DNA of 29,850 bases from Gnetum montanum (GCA_015680685.1 MNCI01035098.1:1-29850); one strand, 5' to 3'. Counted from the first letter of the stretch, positions 9,861-20,572 are shown. Numbers and translations are program-made. Notes: generated by a model from the letters alone, not told the origin.

Positions 9861-11670
9861 CAATTAAGGAGCCAACTATAAGTTAATGGCCCTAGTAAAA
9901 TTATGCTATTGCAACTGTGTGGGAATTTCACCTTGCATGGATGGAGCAAGTGGTAATTGGGTTGAGGGTGGAGGAGCATCTACTACAGGATGAAGAGGAT
10001 GATGGGGATATGGGATTTCTCCTCTAGTAGATGGAGAATGAGTTTTTTAATACTCTAGAGGGTAGTAGTAATGCTAAAAAGAAGCATGACTAGAAGATTC
10101 ATGTGGAGAAATTGGTTACTAAACATAGTACCCATACGAATCGAGCTGCCTACATGGGTACTACTACCTTGGTGGTGCCATCCCCCATGACTATGGATGT
10201 TTTCATTACTGATACTACTCATATAGTTGTGGTGGAGCTCCACATAGATAATAAGCCTATTTTTGTTGATGTAACTACCTTAGGTTACCTTGAGGATAAG
10301 GTAACCTTCTAGGTGCTTGCCTTTATGCTAGTCTAGGATTCAGAGCATATATCCCAAATTCCTATAAGTGTGACATAAGAGGGCAACATCCCATTGGTAG
10401 ATGTCACAACCACCATCATCATTTAACTCTAACTCCACAACCTATTCTACTACCACAACCTTACCCTTACCCCTTTGGTAGGCATGTTTAGCTTCTTTCC
10501 TTCTCCTATGATCATGATTACTACCTTGTTATTTGGATTCTTCTAAAACTTTTAGAGTAGTTTAAAATTTTCATTCAAAGATTCACACATTTTGTAAACC
10601 TTAGCTGAAATTTTAGACACATATTTTTTAATTGGCAAGGTTTTTCATTGCACCACCTCATCAAGTGGTACCTCCTCCTCACTATCATAAAATTGAACCT
10701 CCCTTTTTCTAATGGAAGGATCCTGGTTATACTCGACATTTTTCTATTTTCTCAACTCCTCTTCCTCTTTTGCTACATACTCTATTAGCCTTTGTATCTA
10801 ATGGCCTCTTAATTTCAATAGTCTTCGTTGGGCATAGACCCCAAGAGTTTTCCTTATTTTTAAGTAAATCCCATCTATGATATGATGAAGTTGTTCTTGC
10901 TGAGAGTAATCATGCTCAAGGAATCAGTGTAATAATGAATAATATCTACCCATGACAGCATCCAAGGGTTCATGTACTCTTTGTTTTCAGCCTTGGATTT
11001 ACCTTCATAGGTTTGACAATCTGAAGTACATCTAATACTTGTCATTAAATTGTTCTAACATTGTACTCCATCAACAGATTAATTCTAGTTCTAGAGACCG
11101 GTACTAGCTTTCCACTTCGTTAATGAGTGTTTTGGGGAACAATTTGATCTTTTGCCAATTATTTTTAATATTTTGTAAGAAATAAGAAATATGAAAGGCT
11201 TGTAAATGCATTTGAGGATATGAGTTATATTTCCCCTTAAATCTAGAGATATTGTTCATGTCTAGCCTCTTGATTCAGCTATCTTTCACATGTGTGGTAG
11301 GAATTCTAACAACCTATATGATGTTGAGCATATTTTGAATGGCCACCAAAGGTTCATTTTCATGATCTCAATGACACCTATGATGTCATTTTCCATCCCT
11401 TCAATTATTATGGTCTCTATGATTATCATTATTATCCTACCATTTATGGTTCTACTTAGATTTGGAGAAGGAAGTTGAACCAAATGAAAAGGATGAAGAG
11501 GGAGGAAGATTACAACCATCATGGTGTCTACCACTTTCCCTTCATTTATCATGGCCATAATCCTTAGAGTGATTTTTCTTGTGCTTGTCCAAGTTCCTAC
11601 TTCGACTTTCTTTCTTAGAACTCCCATGACTATGGGGCTCACTATTACCAAAACTTGGATTTTTGATCAT
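9861..11670 (-). pseudogene. gag of element A, C-terminal part (capsid and downstream)
   Basis: Minus-strand continuation of the gag split by element B. From right to left it has a basic linker with SHGSSKKESRSRN (about 11600-11640), the capsid core with RLDMNNISRFKG and HLQAFHISYFLQN (about 11160-11270), WYRSLELELIC (about 11070-11100), HEPLDAVMGRYYSLLH (about 10920-10970), YAQRRLLKLRGHQIQRLIEYVA (about 10780-10840), an acidic stretch, YALNPRL, and a His-rich region with MELHHNYMSS and HSHGGWHHQ (about 10190-10243). The same blocks in the same order occur in B gag. It is a Retrotrans_gag-type capsid with a layout like Athila gags, with multiple stops and frameshifts. Confidence 0.85.
11666..11670. 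repeat. Left target site duplication of element B (ATCAT)
   Basis: ATCAT directly before the B LTR start TGATGAG, repeated exactly at 28731-28735 directly after the other LTR. Five bases is the usual duplication for Ty3/gypsy integration. Confidence 0.85.
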
Positions 11671-11675
11671 TGATG

Positions 11676-11866
11676 AGAGTGGTTATTCTAGCAGTTATTC
11701 TAATTATTAGAGTAGTTACTCTAGCAGTTACTTTAATTTTTAGAGTGGTTACTCTAGTGGTTACTCTATTAGTTATTCTAATTATTAGAATGGTTACTCT
11801 AGTGGTTACTTTAGTAGTTATTCTAATTATTAGAGAGGTTACTCTAATTATTAGAGTAGTTACTCC
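11676..11866. repeat. Minisatellite in U3 of element B 5' LTR
   Basis: Tandem copies of a unit of about 30-50 bases built from GGTTACTCTAGTAGTTATTC and TAATTATTAGAG. CTCTAATTATTAGAG is an almost perfect palindrome. It lies directly upstream of the TATA box. The 3' LTR has only about 70 bases of it. ORFs on both strands here are products of the repeat, not genes. Confidence 0.85.
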
Positions 11867-11871
11867 CAAGC

Positions 11872-11880
11872 CTATAAATA
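11872..11880 (+). promoter_or_regulatory. TATA box of element B 5' LTR
   Basis: CTATAAATA just downstream of the minisatellite. The 3' LTR has the same sequence at 27970-27978 and element A has it at 791-799. Confidence 0.65.
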
Positions 11881-12047
11881 TAGTGCCCAGGCTCAAAATT
11901 GGAAGGAAGTCTTTTAGTAGTCAAGTAGCAAAACTCTGGTAGTCTGTTTGAAAGTTAGAGTATTTTCCAAGTGCTCGCAGTAGGAGGTCTAAGTGTGGAT
12001 GGATCTTTATTCGAGCATTGTGTACCTGAGCACACCTTGTGTACGGC

Positions 12048-12053
12048 AATAAA
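12048..12053 (+). terminator. Polyadenylation signal in element B 5' LTR
   Basis: AATAAA about 170 bases after the TATA box, conserved at 28146-28151 in the 3' LTR and in the LTR of A. The functional copy would have been the one in the 3' LTR. Confidence 0.55.
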
Positions 12054-12633
12054 GACGATCTCTTTGATTCATCCTTGCAACACCTAAGATTTGTTTTCTT
12101 ACAAAATTCTTTTATTTTATTTTCTTATACATTTATTTTATTTTATGCACTTTACATTTATGTTATTAGCACAGTAATTCATTTTGATCAATTAAGCAAA
12201 TCATTAAATTACATAAGCACGACCACTTCGAGCATGCATGTAATGCTTGGTAACCCAGTAATGGTTAGCATTTGGTAGTCCTAGTAGTGTTTCACTAGTT
12301 TAGAATGTGTATGGTAAGTGGGAATGGATGCTAGTGTTGGGATTAGTTAGAACTTAGTTAATGAGTAGTTAAGTTAAATTAGTCACTTAGTTACCTCTCT
12401 CCTTCCCTACTAGTGTAGGACATAAAAACATAAAAGCTATAAAAATCATATGCCTCAAGCTTACTTAACCATACAATCATGATATACAGGTAAGCTTGGG
12501 AAGATAATGATCAACCAACCCATCCTTGTTCTACAAGGGTGCATATGCACTTAGTCCTTGGAATTCGATCGGATTGTGCATGAAATGCTTATATTCTTAT
12601 GGTTGAGCATAGGGGTACCTTGCCACTAATCAT

Positions 12634-12651
12634 TGGAACTATTGCTGAGGA
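12634..12651 (+). promoter_or_regulatory. Primer binding site of element B, tRNA-Asp type (decayed)
   Basis: One base after the LTR end the sequence reads TGGAACTATTGCTGAGGA. The tRNA-Asp PBS known from many plant gypsy elements is TGGCGCCGTTGCCGGGGA. Twelve of 18 bases agree and four of the six differences are transitions, as CpG and CHG decay would give. It is the start site of minus-strand cDNA synthesis. Confidence 0.7.
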
Positions 12652-12768
12652 CGTAGTTATTTTTGTGCTAACTAGAACATATGAAATCATTCAAATCATT
12701 GGAACGAACCCTTAGGGTTGGTTGAGAAAATAATAAATAAGAATACCTTACACACTGAATAGAAAAGT
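12652..12768 (+). other. Untranslated leader of element B
   Basis: Short leader between PBS and gag. It weakly matches the leader of A (29201-29363), for example GGAACGAACCCTTAG against GGATCGAATCCTAAG. No other feature is visible. Confidence 0.5.
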
Positions 12769-14149
12769 ATGTCTCATTCTTCGTATGAAAGCACCTCATC
12801 GTCTAGGTCTGAAATAGAAAATAGTCAATGGCGTAATACACATGACGTTGATCCACCAGTCCCTCAACAAGTTTAAGTGGTATCTATTCATCCCGATGAG
12901 TATATACCAAAATTTACCTTTATTCTCCATCAAGATGAACAACTATGTTGGTGAGACTTTGAAGGTAACATAATGTTACCTCCTGATCATTCAGTCCCAA
13001 GCATGCTTCTTCATGCTCTCATATGAATTGGCATGTCACACTTACATGCACAATACATTGTGTAAGATCATGACTTGAGAGAATACCATCCCATAGAGGC
13101 ATAATGTCAAAGGGACTTGCAACAGGAGAGACATCATAATTATTTGAAGGGTAAGTGGTCCCAAGATGCCCCACATGTCTTAACAAAAATGAGGGTAGTG
13201 AACCTACCTTAGGCAGTTGTCCACATAACGATGTTCCTTCCCTTGACTTTGAACAAGGGGTTGTGTATCAGAACTTTTATTCCACTATTGATAACCTAGG
13301 TTTTGATACCCATGGACAAAAAGGATCTAAAAAAGGGACGCGAACTCATGATAAAGGTGGACATTCTAATTGCAATCATGATCATGGTTGAGACTGCAGA
13401 GGAGAAGGTAGCAGACACCATGATGATGACAGTTCTCCTTCTTCTTCACCTTCATCATCTCCTTCACCCTCTTCTTCAATATCCAGACATGATCATAAGA
13501 AGAAATACCATGGGGATAAGGTAGGTAAAGTGGAATTCATAGATGAAATAGCCAAAAAATGGGACAAGGGCACTCTAGAGAGTCATGACATAGAAGAAGG
13601 AAGAGTAGGAAACAACATAGGCATCATAGATGCCATGTATGAGATGGTCATGATGAACCCCTCCTCACTACTTGAAGTATGTTGGACATAACTGAGGTTG
13701 TTAGAATTCTAACAAGGCATCAGAAAGATAGTAGGATCAAGAGATTAGATATGAACAACATCCCACAATTTGAAGGGGGATACAATGCTGATCCCTAGAA
13801 TCATTTACAAGCATTCCATGATGTGTGTGCCTTATAGAACATAGAGAGTGAATGGAAAAAACTTAAGTTGTTCCTATAGACATTAGTTAAAGAAGTGAAA
13901 ATTTGGTATTGGTCTTTAGAACTGAAATCCATTTGTAGGTGGAGTACTATGTTAAAAATATTTAATCACAAGTACCAAATGTACCCCTAAGTGTCTAACT
14001 TGCCAAAGCAAATGCAAGGCTGGAAACAAGGAGGACATGAACCCTTGGATGCTACCATGGATCGATACTATGCACTGTTGCATCATTTTCCTAGCCATGG
14101 TTATTTGCAAAGGGATTAACTATGCCATCTAATGGATGGGCTTAGGCAT
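12769..14149 (+). pseudogene. gag of element B, N-terminal part
   Basis: The likely start is ATG 12769 (MSHSSYESTSSSRSEIENSQ), which matches the Ser-rich start of A gag. HPDEYIPKFTFILHQDE (about 12890-12940) aligns with THPNEVVPNFTYILH in A. A His/Ser/Lys-rich linker (about 13280-13500) comes next, then the capsid: RLDMNNIPQFEGGYN (from 13745), HLQAFHDV, WSLELKSIC, HEPLDATMDRYYALLHHFPS (about 14040-14100) and MDGLRH at the end, where element C is inserted. Stops in the capsid (13796, 13835, 13877, 13988) stand for W, Q, Q and Q in the family pattern. Gag packages the RNA into virus-like particles. It continues in the same frame at 22229. Confidence 0.88.
14145..14149. repeat. Left target site duplication of element C (GGCAT)
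   Basis: GGCAT before the C LTR; AGCAT (22229-22233) follows the other LTR. Four of five bases match, and the difference is a single transition. Gag of B reads in frame across the junction when one copy is ignored. Confidence 0.75.
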
Positions 14150-14399
14150 TGAAACACCACAAAATTTTGGGTCTTGACATCACGACTGTAAATTTGGCTA
14201 AGTGTCAGAATGATGGCACTTTCTGCATAGATGTTACCCTGGATAGCATATCGTAGTGTAGTATGCCTCTTACACTATGTAGTGTAGTGCAGCATAGCAA
14301 CCATGTCTACTACAGCGTAGAACCCTGTCCAACATTACAACTAGTGTCCCGTGTCCCACACGTAACATGGGACAAGCATGGTCCCACCCACCGCACTGC

Positions 14400-14405
14400 C
14401 ACGTG
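14400..14405 (+). promoter_or_regulatory. G-box in the U3 of element C 5' LTR
   Basis: CACGTG within GCCACGTGGCACC, about 35 bases upstream of the TATA box. G-boxes bind bZIP and bHLH factors in plants. The 3' LTR has CACATG here (one transition). Confidence 0.45.
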
Positions 14406-14438
14406 GCACCTGATCCACATTTTTGGCTAACCCTAGCT

Positions 14439-14447
14439 CTATAAATA
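14439..14447 (+). promoter_or_regulatory. TATA box of element C 5' LTR
   Basis: CTATAAATA followed by CCCTGGGAAC. Identical at 21303-21311 in the 3' LTR. Confidence 0.65.
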
Positions 14448-14463
14448 CCCTGGGAACGCAAGG

Positions 14464-14700
14464 GTTACATTCTTGGACCATTGGAATTCCCCAGAAGTTA
14501 GCATCCCTTAAATGTTGGCATCTCCCAGCAGTTATATTCCTAGACTATTGGCATTCCCTAGCAGTTATCATCCCTTAAATGTTGGCATCTCCCAACAATT
14601 ACATTCCTAGACCATTGGCATTCCTTAACTGTTAGCATTTCCTAGTGGTTACATTCCTTGACCATTGGCGTTCCCAAGTGGTTGGAATTCCTTGGATGTG
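14464..14700. repeat. Minisatellite in element C LTR downstream of the TATA box
   Basis: About four diverged copies of a 50-67-base unit made of TTACATTCCTAGACCATTGG, CATTCCCTAGCAG and TTAAATGTTGGCATCTCC. It is present in both LTRs (3' copy about 21327-21563), so it was part of the element before insertion. By position it would lie in the transcribed region. Confidence 0.8.
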
Positions 14701-15369
14701 AGCCTTTTTAAGCACTTGGCATTTGGCATTTTGGCATCTTGGCACTGAACACTATGGGAGAACAAGACCTAGAGCACACCACACCGGCAAAGAGGCAGAG
14801 CTCCACATCATAGCCCACTATACCCCATTGCAGCCTTGCAGAACATTGCATGGTACATCGCAGTGGCCAACATGTTAGGCACGGTTCATCACAACAAGTG
14901 CCAGACTTCACGACCCAATGCCACTGAGGTTGTGACTATGCTCCCACTGTGCCTATGGTACACTATGTATACCTTTGTGAATTAACCATGCTCCCTCTTT
15001 TGAGGTAGTGCATTGCTATTCTCAAATTCTATTACATTTCTCAAGCATTTCTCTTTGGCATTTGGTTCAATGCTTGTACTTTCTTACTATTTCATACATA
15101 CTTGCACATTTGCATCATTATTCTCAGGCTGGGACATCCTGCTACACTCTAGCTAAGCCTGACCAGATGCCCACACATAACATAGTATAAACTCTTTTCA
15201 CACACGATCATTTGAACATCACGTAAGTCCCTATTTTATTGACAAGACCATTCAGGGCACCCTATTTCCATTTTCTCTAGCACGACCCTTACACGGATTC
15301 GGGGTTAGGCTGTCCACCTAATAACCTCTCGGTGTTATAGCCACCGATGTTTTCGGTCACTACAGTTTT

Positions 15370-15387
15370 TGGTGCTAGAAGGAGGGC
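15370..15387 (+). promoter_or_regulatory. Primer binding site of element C
   Basis: TGGTGCTAGAAGGAGGGC starts five bases after the LTR end. It differs by one CpG-type transition from TGGCGCTAGAAGGAGGGC, which I recall from plant Tat-lineage elements such as RIRE2. I do not assign the tRNA with certainty. Confidence 0.65.
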
Positions 15388-15676
15388 ATGAACCATTTCT
15401 ATCTACATTTTTAATTAGCACTTAGTCAAAACTCTGGATGTTCTAGAGAGCATAACAACTTCTTAGAGTGTAGCGAGTGTAGCACCAGAGTTGGCCATTT
15501 TTAGCAGTTTTCACACTTAGAATTTTTTTTTCTACATTTTCATACTTAGCATTTTTTTTCTTTCATTTTTTGCACTTATCCATTTTCCTGCTACTGGCAG
15601 ATTTAGTCCTTTTTTTCTCGTTTTCAAAGTTAGCCATTTTCTATAAATAGTAATTTTCACAACCCAATTTGTGAAT
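15388..15676 (+). other. Untranslated leader of element C
   Basis: About 290 bases with T-rich runs (about 15519-15630) and no credible ORF. Nothing else is seen. Confidence 0.5.
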
Positions 15677-18346
15677 ATGAATCCAGATCAACCTTCCACA
15701 TCAATGTCTAACATATTTGATACCACAATCCAGCCAAATCATGCCACACTAAGCCTTGAACAATACAATTTCATTTGTGCCAAAATGCAAGCAGGACTAC
15801 CAATAGATTACCTTGACTTGGAGGTAGAATAGGACTATGAGTGACTCCACCAGAATGAACAGGAGTACAACCCCTCCTTGTTTGACATAATCCCACTTAT
15901 GGAGTCCTACCACCAGTTGTTGTCTCTACTTATCCATGCAAACAAGCATGATACAAGGACAACCTACGAGAAAGCCTCATAGGAGGAAGAAGATAAGTTT
16001 GAGGTCCACTCCAAGCATGAGAGCCCCCTCCACACTATCTTCCAACAACCACCCCCTATTATAGTCCCTCCTTGGTTTGGTCCATCCATCCTCTCCAAGA
16101 TGGTGACCATGCCAATTTAGCCTTCCTCCCAAGCAACTAATGCATTTTCCCAACACTATGCTCATGCAGGGGCCACTTCCCAGCCCCAGACAACATCGGC
16201 ATCCTACATCCCACCTGTCTCATTGGTGTCTACGGTGTCTGTCCAATGCACTTGTGTGTGGCCTACTTCGATCACCACATCCATCGCTTAGCCAACACAT
16301 CAACAACTTTCTGCTATGACATTAAACTAGAAACAACTATCCACTACGATATTAAACTGGCAAACCCCACAACCAACAATTCTTCCCTATGCTATGAAAC
16401 CAACCCAAGCCTAGCCAATGCAACCAGCTGGCACATCCCCAAGCTTGGATCAGGCATTCTAGCTAATCCAAAGCTTGATGGAGGAGATCAAGAGACTTAA
16501 GGCTACCTCCTCTAACACCATCAAGGTGGTGGAATTCTATGGAGATGACCCCATAAGTCCTATGGTACCACCCCTAACTCTTTCAACTGGGGCCCAACTA
16601 CCTCAATTTACCAAGTACAAAGAATAAGGGGATCCCAATGCATACTTGGTTACATTTTGATCTGAATGCCTAATCCTTCAAGCTTGGCCACACACCATCA
16701 TGCACATGTTTCCCATGTCACTCACTGGCAAGGCCTTGGACTGGTATCACACACTCCCCAAGGCCTTAATCTCCTCTTTGGAGGATCTCATAATCAGGTT
16801 TGTGACACACTTCAGGTACAACCTAAAGATTGAAGCAACCCTTGACCAACTTATGCAAGTTAAATAAGGGCCTCTAAAGCCCATGCCAAAATTCCTCCAA
16901 TGTTAGAATGCTGCATTGAGTGAAATGCATGAACCCCTAGTGGAGGCACATCTACTGGCCATCTTTAAAGGTGTAGTAAATGACTTTATTAAGTCCAAAC
17001 TGTATTATATAGCCCCAAAGTCTCTTAGCCAAGCCTTTTCCTAAGCAAAAAGCATAGAGGAAGCAACATAAGCTAGCAATGACCTAGCTTATGTGGCCTA
17101 CAGAAACCAACATGCTCACAAGCAAAACACAACAGTTGCTGCAAGCACAAAAGCAACCAACTAGGGCCCAACAGCTAACCAACCCAAAGCCCTAGCTAAC
17201 AAAACCACCAACTTTGATGCCAAATCACCTACATTGGTAGGGGCCATCCCAAGGCCCAACTTTCAATGCAAGCACTGCTCAAAGTATACACCACTACCGA
17301 TGCAGCCCTTTGAACTACTGAAGCAACTTTTGAAAGCCAGGGAAATCCAACACAAACACGTATCGATGATTACTCATCAAAAACATGATAGGTACTGTGA
17401 ACTACTAAGGAACCCCACATTAGTAGTACCAAATGATCCCCCGGTCCCACAACATTTTAAATTGGGCCAATACTGTCATTACCATCAATTTATTGGTCAT
17501 AGTACAGACAATTGTTGTGCTTTGCAAGATGACCTACAGAGAATGATAGAACGAGGCCAACTAGTGATGAACACAGCAAGTCAATCCAACATAGAAGATG
17601 TCTCCTATGTCATAAATTCCATTAGCATAGGTGGCAATCCCAAACCTATGCAACCTTTTATGATCCATGTGCCTCCAAGAAAGGCAAGGATTCCCTCTGC
17701 CTCCACAAACAAGAGGCCTCCCTTTATTATCAAAGTGCCACCTCAGGCACCTGCAACACCCTTTGTGGTCAAAATTCTAAACCAATCATCCGCTAAGACG
17801 TTAAACTGGCATGATGCAGCAACAAAAAATGCGAAAAAACCTTTCGTCATCAAGGTGCCACAACAAGTTAGTCACACAACAACCCCTACAATAACTCCTA
17901 AGCCATCATTTATCATAAGGGTGCCACAATGTGATGGCCCCTTACCTACCCAAAGCCCTATAGTGGGCAAAATCTCGCTCCCTCCTCCCTCGAGGGTCGA
18001 CCCCACTAACAACCCAGGTAGGCCCACCAAATGGAAATGCAAGAGGGAAAACGAACACCTCACAACCACCATGGCTAAAGCAAAGGCCACAACTAGCAAG
18101 CAAAAAAAAAAGCACTGGGGCCCCTACCCCCAAGCAGGCCATGCAAACGAAGCCCAAGTCCCCTTTACAAGAGATATGTCTCTCAAACCACATGGATGGA
18201 ATCAAGGCCAACACAATGACTAATGACAAGGACTTCATAGCTACATTAACCTAGTGAAACAAGCACTTAAGAAAAAGAACAAAATGTTGAGCTTGTACGA
18301 CCTGGTCATGACCTCATCTACTCATTGCGAAGCGTTAGCCTAGATC
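15677..18346 (+). pseudogene. gag of element C (Tat/Ogre-like), fused in frame to protease
   Basis: A single frame starts at ATG 15677 (MNPDQPSTSMSNIF) and continues into protease. The capsid at about 16500-17060 has GDPNAYLVTF, MFPMSLTGKALDWYHTLPKA (about 16710-16765), FVTHFRYNL and an AIFKGVVNDFI region, matching the Tat-type gag pattern (GDP..HL, LTG.AL.W...LP). A knuckle-like motif, CHYHQFIGHSTDNC (17474-17515, C-x2-H-x4-GH-x4-C), follows, then DDLQRMIERGQL. A Pro-rich region (17646-17960) repeats PF-I-I-K-V-P about five times. The longest open stretch is 17234-18223 (329 codons). In-frame stops such as 15830, 15842, 15980 and 16118, and the TAA at 18221, replace Q, W or R. The gag is long, about 890 codons. 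Confidence 0.85.
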
Positions 18347-18996
18347 TTGGCCTCTATTCCTGTTATGGAGGATATCCCTGCAAATGAGACATCCATCCAT
18401 GCAATGATTTTACCCCCCACACCACAAAAATTGGGTTCAACAACCTTAACCTTTTGCGATGATGCAGTCAAATCCAACCCCGCACGAGGGGAGGTAACTA
18501 CTACTCGACTATCCATCAACATTCGTGTTGGACAGTGCACCATCCATAGAGTGCATGTTGATGATGGTGTAGCAACAAATGTAGTCCTGTACTCTATCAT
18601 TGAAAACTAGGCCTTGTGGATGAAATCAAGCCAACTAAAACCACGTGTCTAAAATCCTTGAATGAATCACGTGTTACAGTTAAGGGTACAATCAACTTAG
18701 CCTTTGTGGTAGGAGAGAAATTCCCCACTAGTGAATATTTCACTGTCATAGAGGAGATGCCAGGTTTCAACATGATTCTAGGCAGGCCTTGGCTAGCCCA
18801 ACTATGTACCATCTCCTCTTCCATCCACCAAGAAATCCACCTTTCATACGAAGGTGGTCAAGTTATCATCCATGGTGATAACGCTTCCTCTTCAACTATC
18901 CACAACATAGACATGGCACAAGTTTTAGAAGAAGAGTTTCTTGGTGGTACACCTATAATAACCAATGCAGCGCTTAAGGCTAACACACCCAAATGA
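18347..18996 (+). pseudogene. Aspartic protease of element C
   Basis: Retroviral-type aspartic protease in the same frame as gag up to about 18608. The active-site motif is VHVDDGVATNVV (Asp-Asp-Gly at 18560-18568), where Ty3/gypsy proteases have D-T/S-G or D-G-G. The frame is then lost by what looks like a one-base deletion at about 18606-18612 and resumes at 18616 with VTVKGTINLAFVVGE, YFTVIEEMPGFNMILGRPWL (18736-18795) and AQLCTISSSIHQ. ILGRPWL is the conserved second half of Tat-type proteases. The TGA at 18994-18996 ends the ORF, and neither RT nor integrase follows. It would process gag. Confidence 0.85.
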
Positions 18997-19499
18997 GTGG
19001 TTCAAGCTTCCTAGAGGATCCTAAGCCTTGCACACTCCCTAATCCATGCCTGGTTAGGAAGCAAATACATGGCCAAGACTTTCCCTTGGTGCCTACCTAC
19101 CCTTTGCCTCCACTTGCCATGCATTTTTTACTTTTTTTTACATTGCACTAGCCTATGCGTTTACATTTTGCCTGCTCACTTAGATCACACATTTTTCTTT
19201 CTTTACACATTTTTCAACTTAGTTTACACATTGCATTTGAAAAACATCAAACATAAAAAAAATAAACATAAAACTACAAAAACACATGGCCCAAAAAGGC
19301 CTTAAACTAGCCTACGGACCAGAATGGCCTAAAACTACCACTTTTTGCATTGCTTTTCTTTCATTCATACATTTTAAATCTATTTACAATAGGTGTTGCT
19401 TGATGCTATTTTCTTTCTAGTTGATTTTTGCATGATCTTGCAGGCACATAGCATGACCATGCATGCAGCATCACACCTTACACAAGCAAGGTAAGCACT

Positions 19500-19790
19500 A
19501 GTCCACTATGACTATAAACTAGCATAAACAGTCTACTATGACTATAAACTAGCACAGACAGTTTGCTATGACTATAAATTGGCACAAATAGTCCTCTATG
19601 ACTATAAACTAGCACAACACGTCCTTGGTTCATGATGTTAAACTGGCATAAAATCTCATCCTTGGGTCATGACATTAAACTACCACAACATCCACTATCC
19701 ACTATGACATTAAACTAGCATTCAACAATCTACTAGGAGTATAAACTAGCACATCATGATCTTCTAGGACTTTAAACTGGCATGTTGCTG
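19500..19790. repeat. Tandem array of about nine 29-37-base units in element C
   Basis: Consensus-like unit: AGTCTACTATGACTATAAAC then TAGCACA. The later copies read ATGACATTAAACTGGCAT-like. The same core occurs inside gag at 16311-16366 (two units) and 17791-17815 (one unit). The spacing varies and there is no spacer-repeat structure. Confidence 0.8.
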
Positions 19791-20490
19791 ATCTGATTTG
19801 AGCACCTACCATTTGTGAAACCCTTGGGGCACTTGCAGCATTCTTTCCTCTCACCATTATACTAATTTTTTGGAGCACTGGCCATTAGTGAAACCTTCAT
19901 AGAACTCACAACATTGTCTCCTTGGCACCTTCAGAGCACTTGCAACTAGCATAGCATTTGACACATTTACTGCATCTTCACATCTAGCACCTACAACATC
20001 TTCACATCTGACATTTGCACTTGCATTTCACGTTTTTTGTTTTTCTTGTCTTCTCTGAGTTGTGTTTGCAGGATGAAGCCTTAGAGATAGTAATGCAGAG
20101 AGGCATCTCATTGCAGCAGCAAGTCACCACATTGCTCTAATGTGCATGATTGGACTAGTTGAGTCACTTAAGAGTGCACCTTCCCCCTCATCCTTATTAC
20201 AACCTATGCACATTCACTCCATTATCCTAATATTCTCTCATCCCCCACATACTCATGATTTGACATCCCTTTGGCATACGCATTGTGACATACATGGCAT
20301 TCTCTTTACATCAACCATTGAACTCATGATAGAGGTAACACAACTCATCCCATGGGGAGCCTTTGTGGGCTGGTCAAAGCCTAAGTGGATGTAACATAAA
20401 TCATCCCTAGGAAACAAAGCCCATCTTCTTGATGGCTAACTTGCAGCTAACATTCAGTAGTAAGCTAAACCCAAAGAAGGTTCATCTCAA

Positions 20491-20572
20491 GAAAAAAAAA
20501 AAAGAAGATAAAAAGAGAAGAAGAAAGAAAAGAAAAAAAAAAGAAAAAGAAAAAAGAAAAAGAATGGGGAAA
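20491..20572 (+). repeat. Purine-rich low-complexity run
   Basis: About 80 bases of almost pure A and G (GAAAAAAG/GAAGAAG), broken by only two T residues. Its function is unknown; it may be replication slippage or a second polypurine site. Confidence 0.85.

Larger units (their letters stand above)
11671..12632 (+). repeat. 5' LTR of element B
   Basis: Begins TGATGAGAG and ends CTAATCA. It aligns with 27892-28730 over its full length and is 962 bp against 839 bp for the 3' copy. The extra length is in a U3 minisatellite (11676-11866). The TATA box is at 11872-11880 and the AATAAA at 12048-12053. The block GACCACTTCGAGCAT (12221-12235) is identical in the LTR of A. Confidence 0.92.
14150..15364 (+). 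repeat. 5' LTR of element C
   Basis: TGAAACACCACAAAATTTTG to CGGTCACTACA. It aligns end to end with 20969-22228. It has a GTAGC-rich repeat cluster at the left (about 14245-14330), a G-box, a TATA box (14439-14447), a minisatellite downstream of the TATA box (14464-14700) and a conserved end with TCACGTAAGTCCCT. The 3' copy is 45 bases longer, with additional units in the GTAGC cluster among the differences. Confidence 0.93.

Noticed and set aside
11645-11942. Overlapping open frames on both strands with Val/Ile/Thr-rich repetitive proteins
   Set aside because: They are translations of the U3 minisatellite of element B; the repeat has no stops in several frames.
17872-18238. Minus-strand open frames opposite gag of C
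   Set aside because: Shadows of the Pro/Lys-rich gag coding strand, with no family feature of their own.
19500-19790. Regular repeats resembling a CRISPR array
   Set aside because: Units are diverged and adjoining, no unique spacers of constant size, no cas genes, and the setting is a plant retrotransposon.
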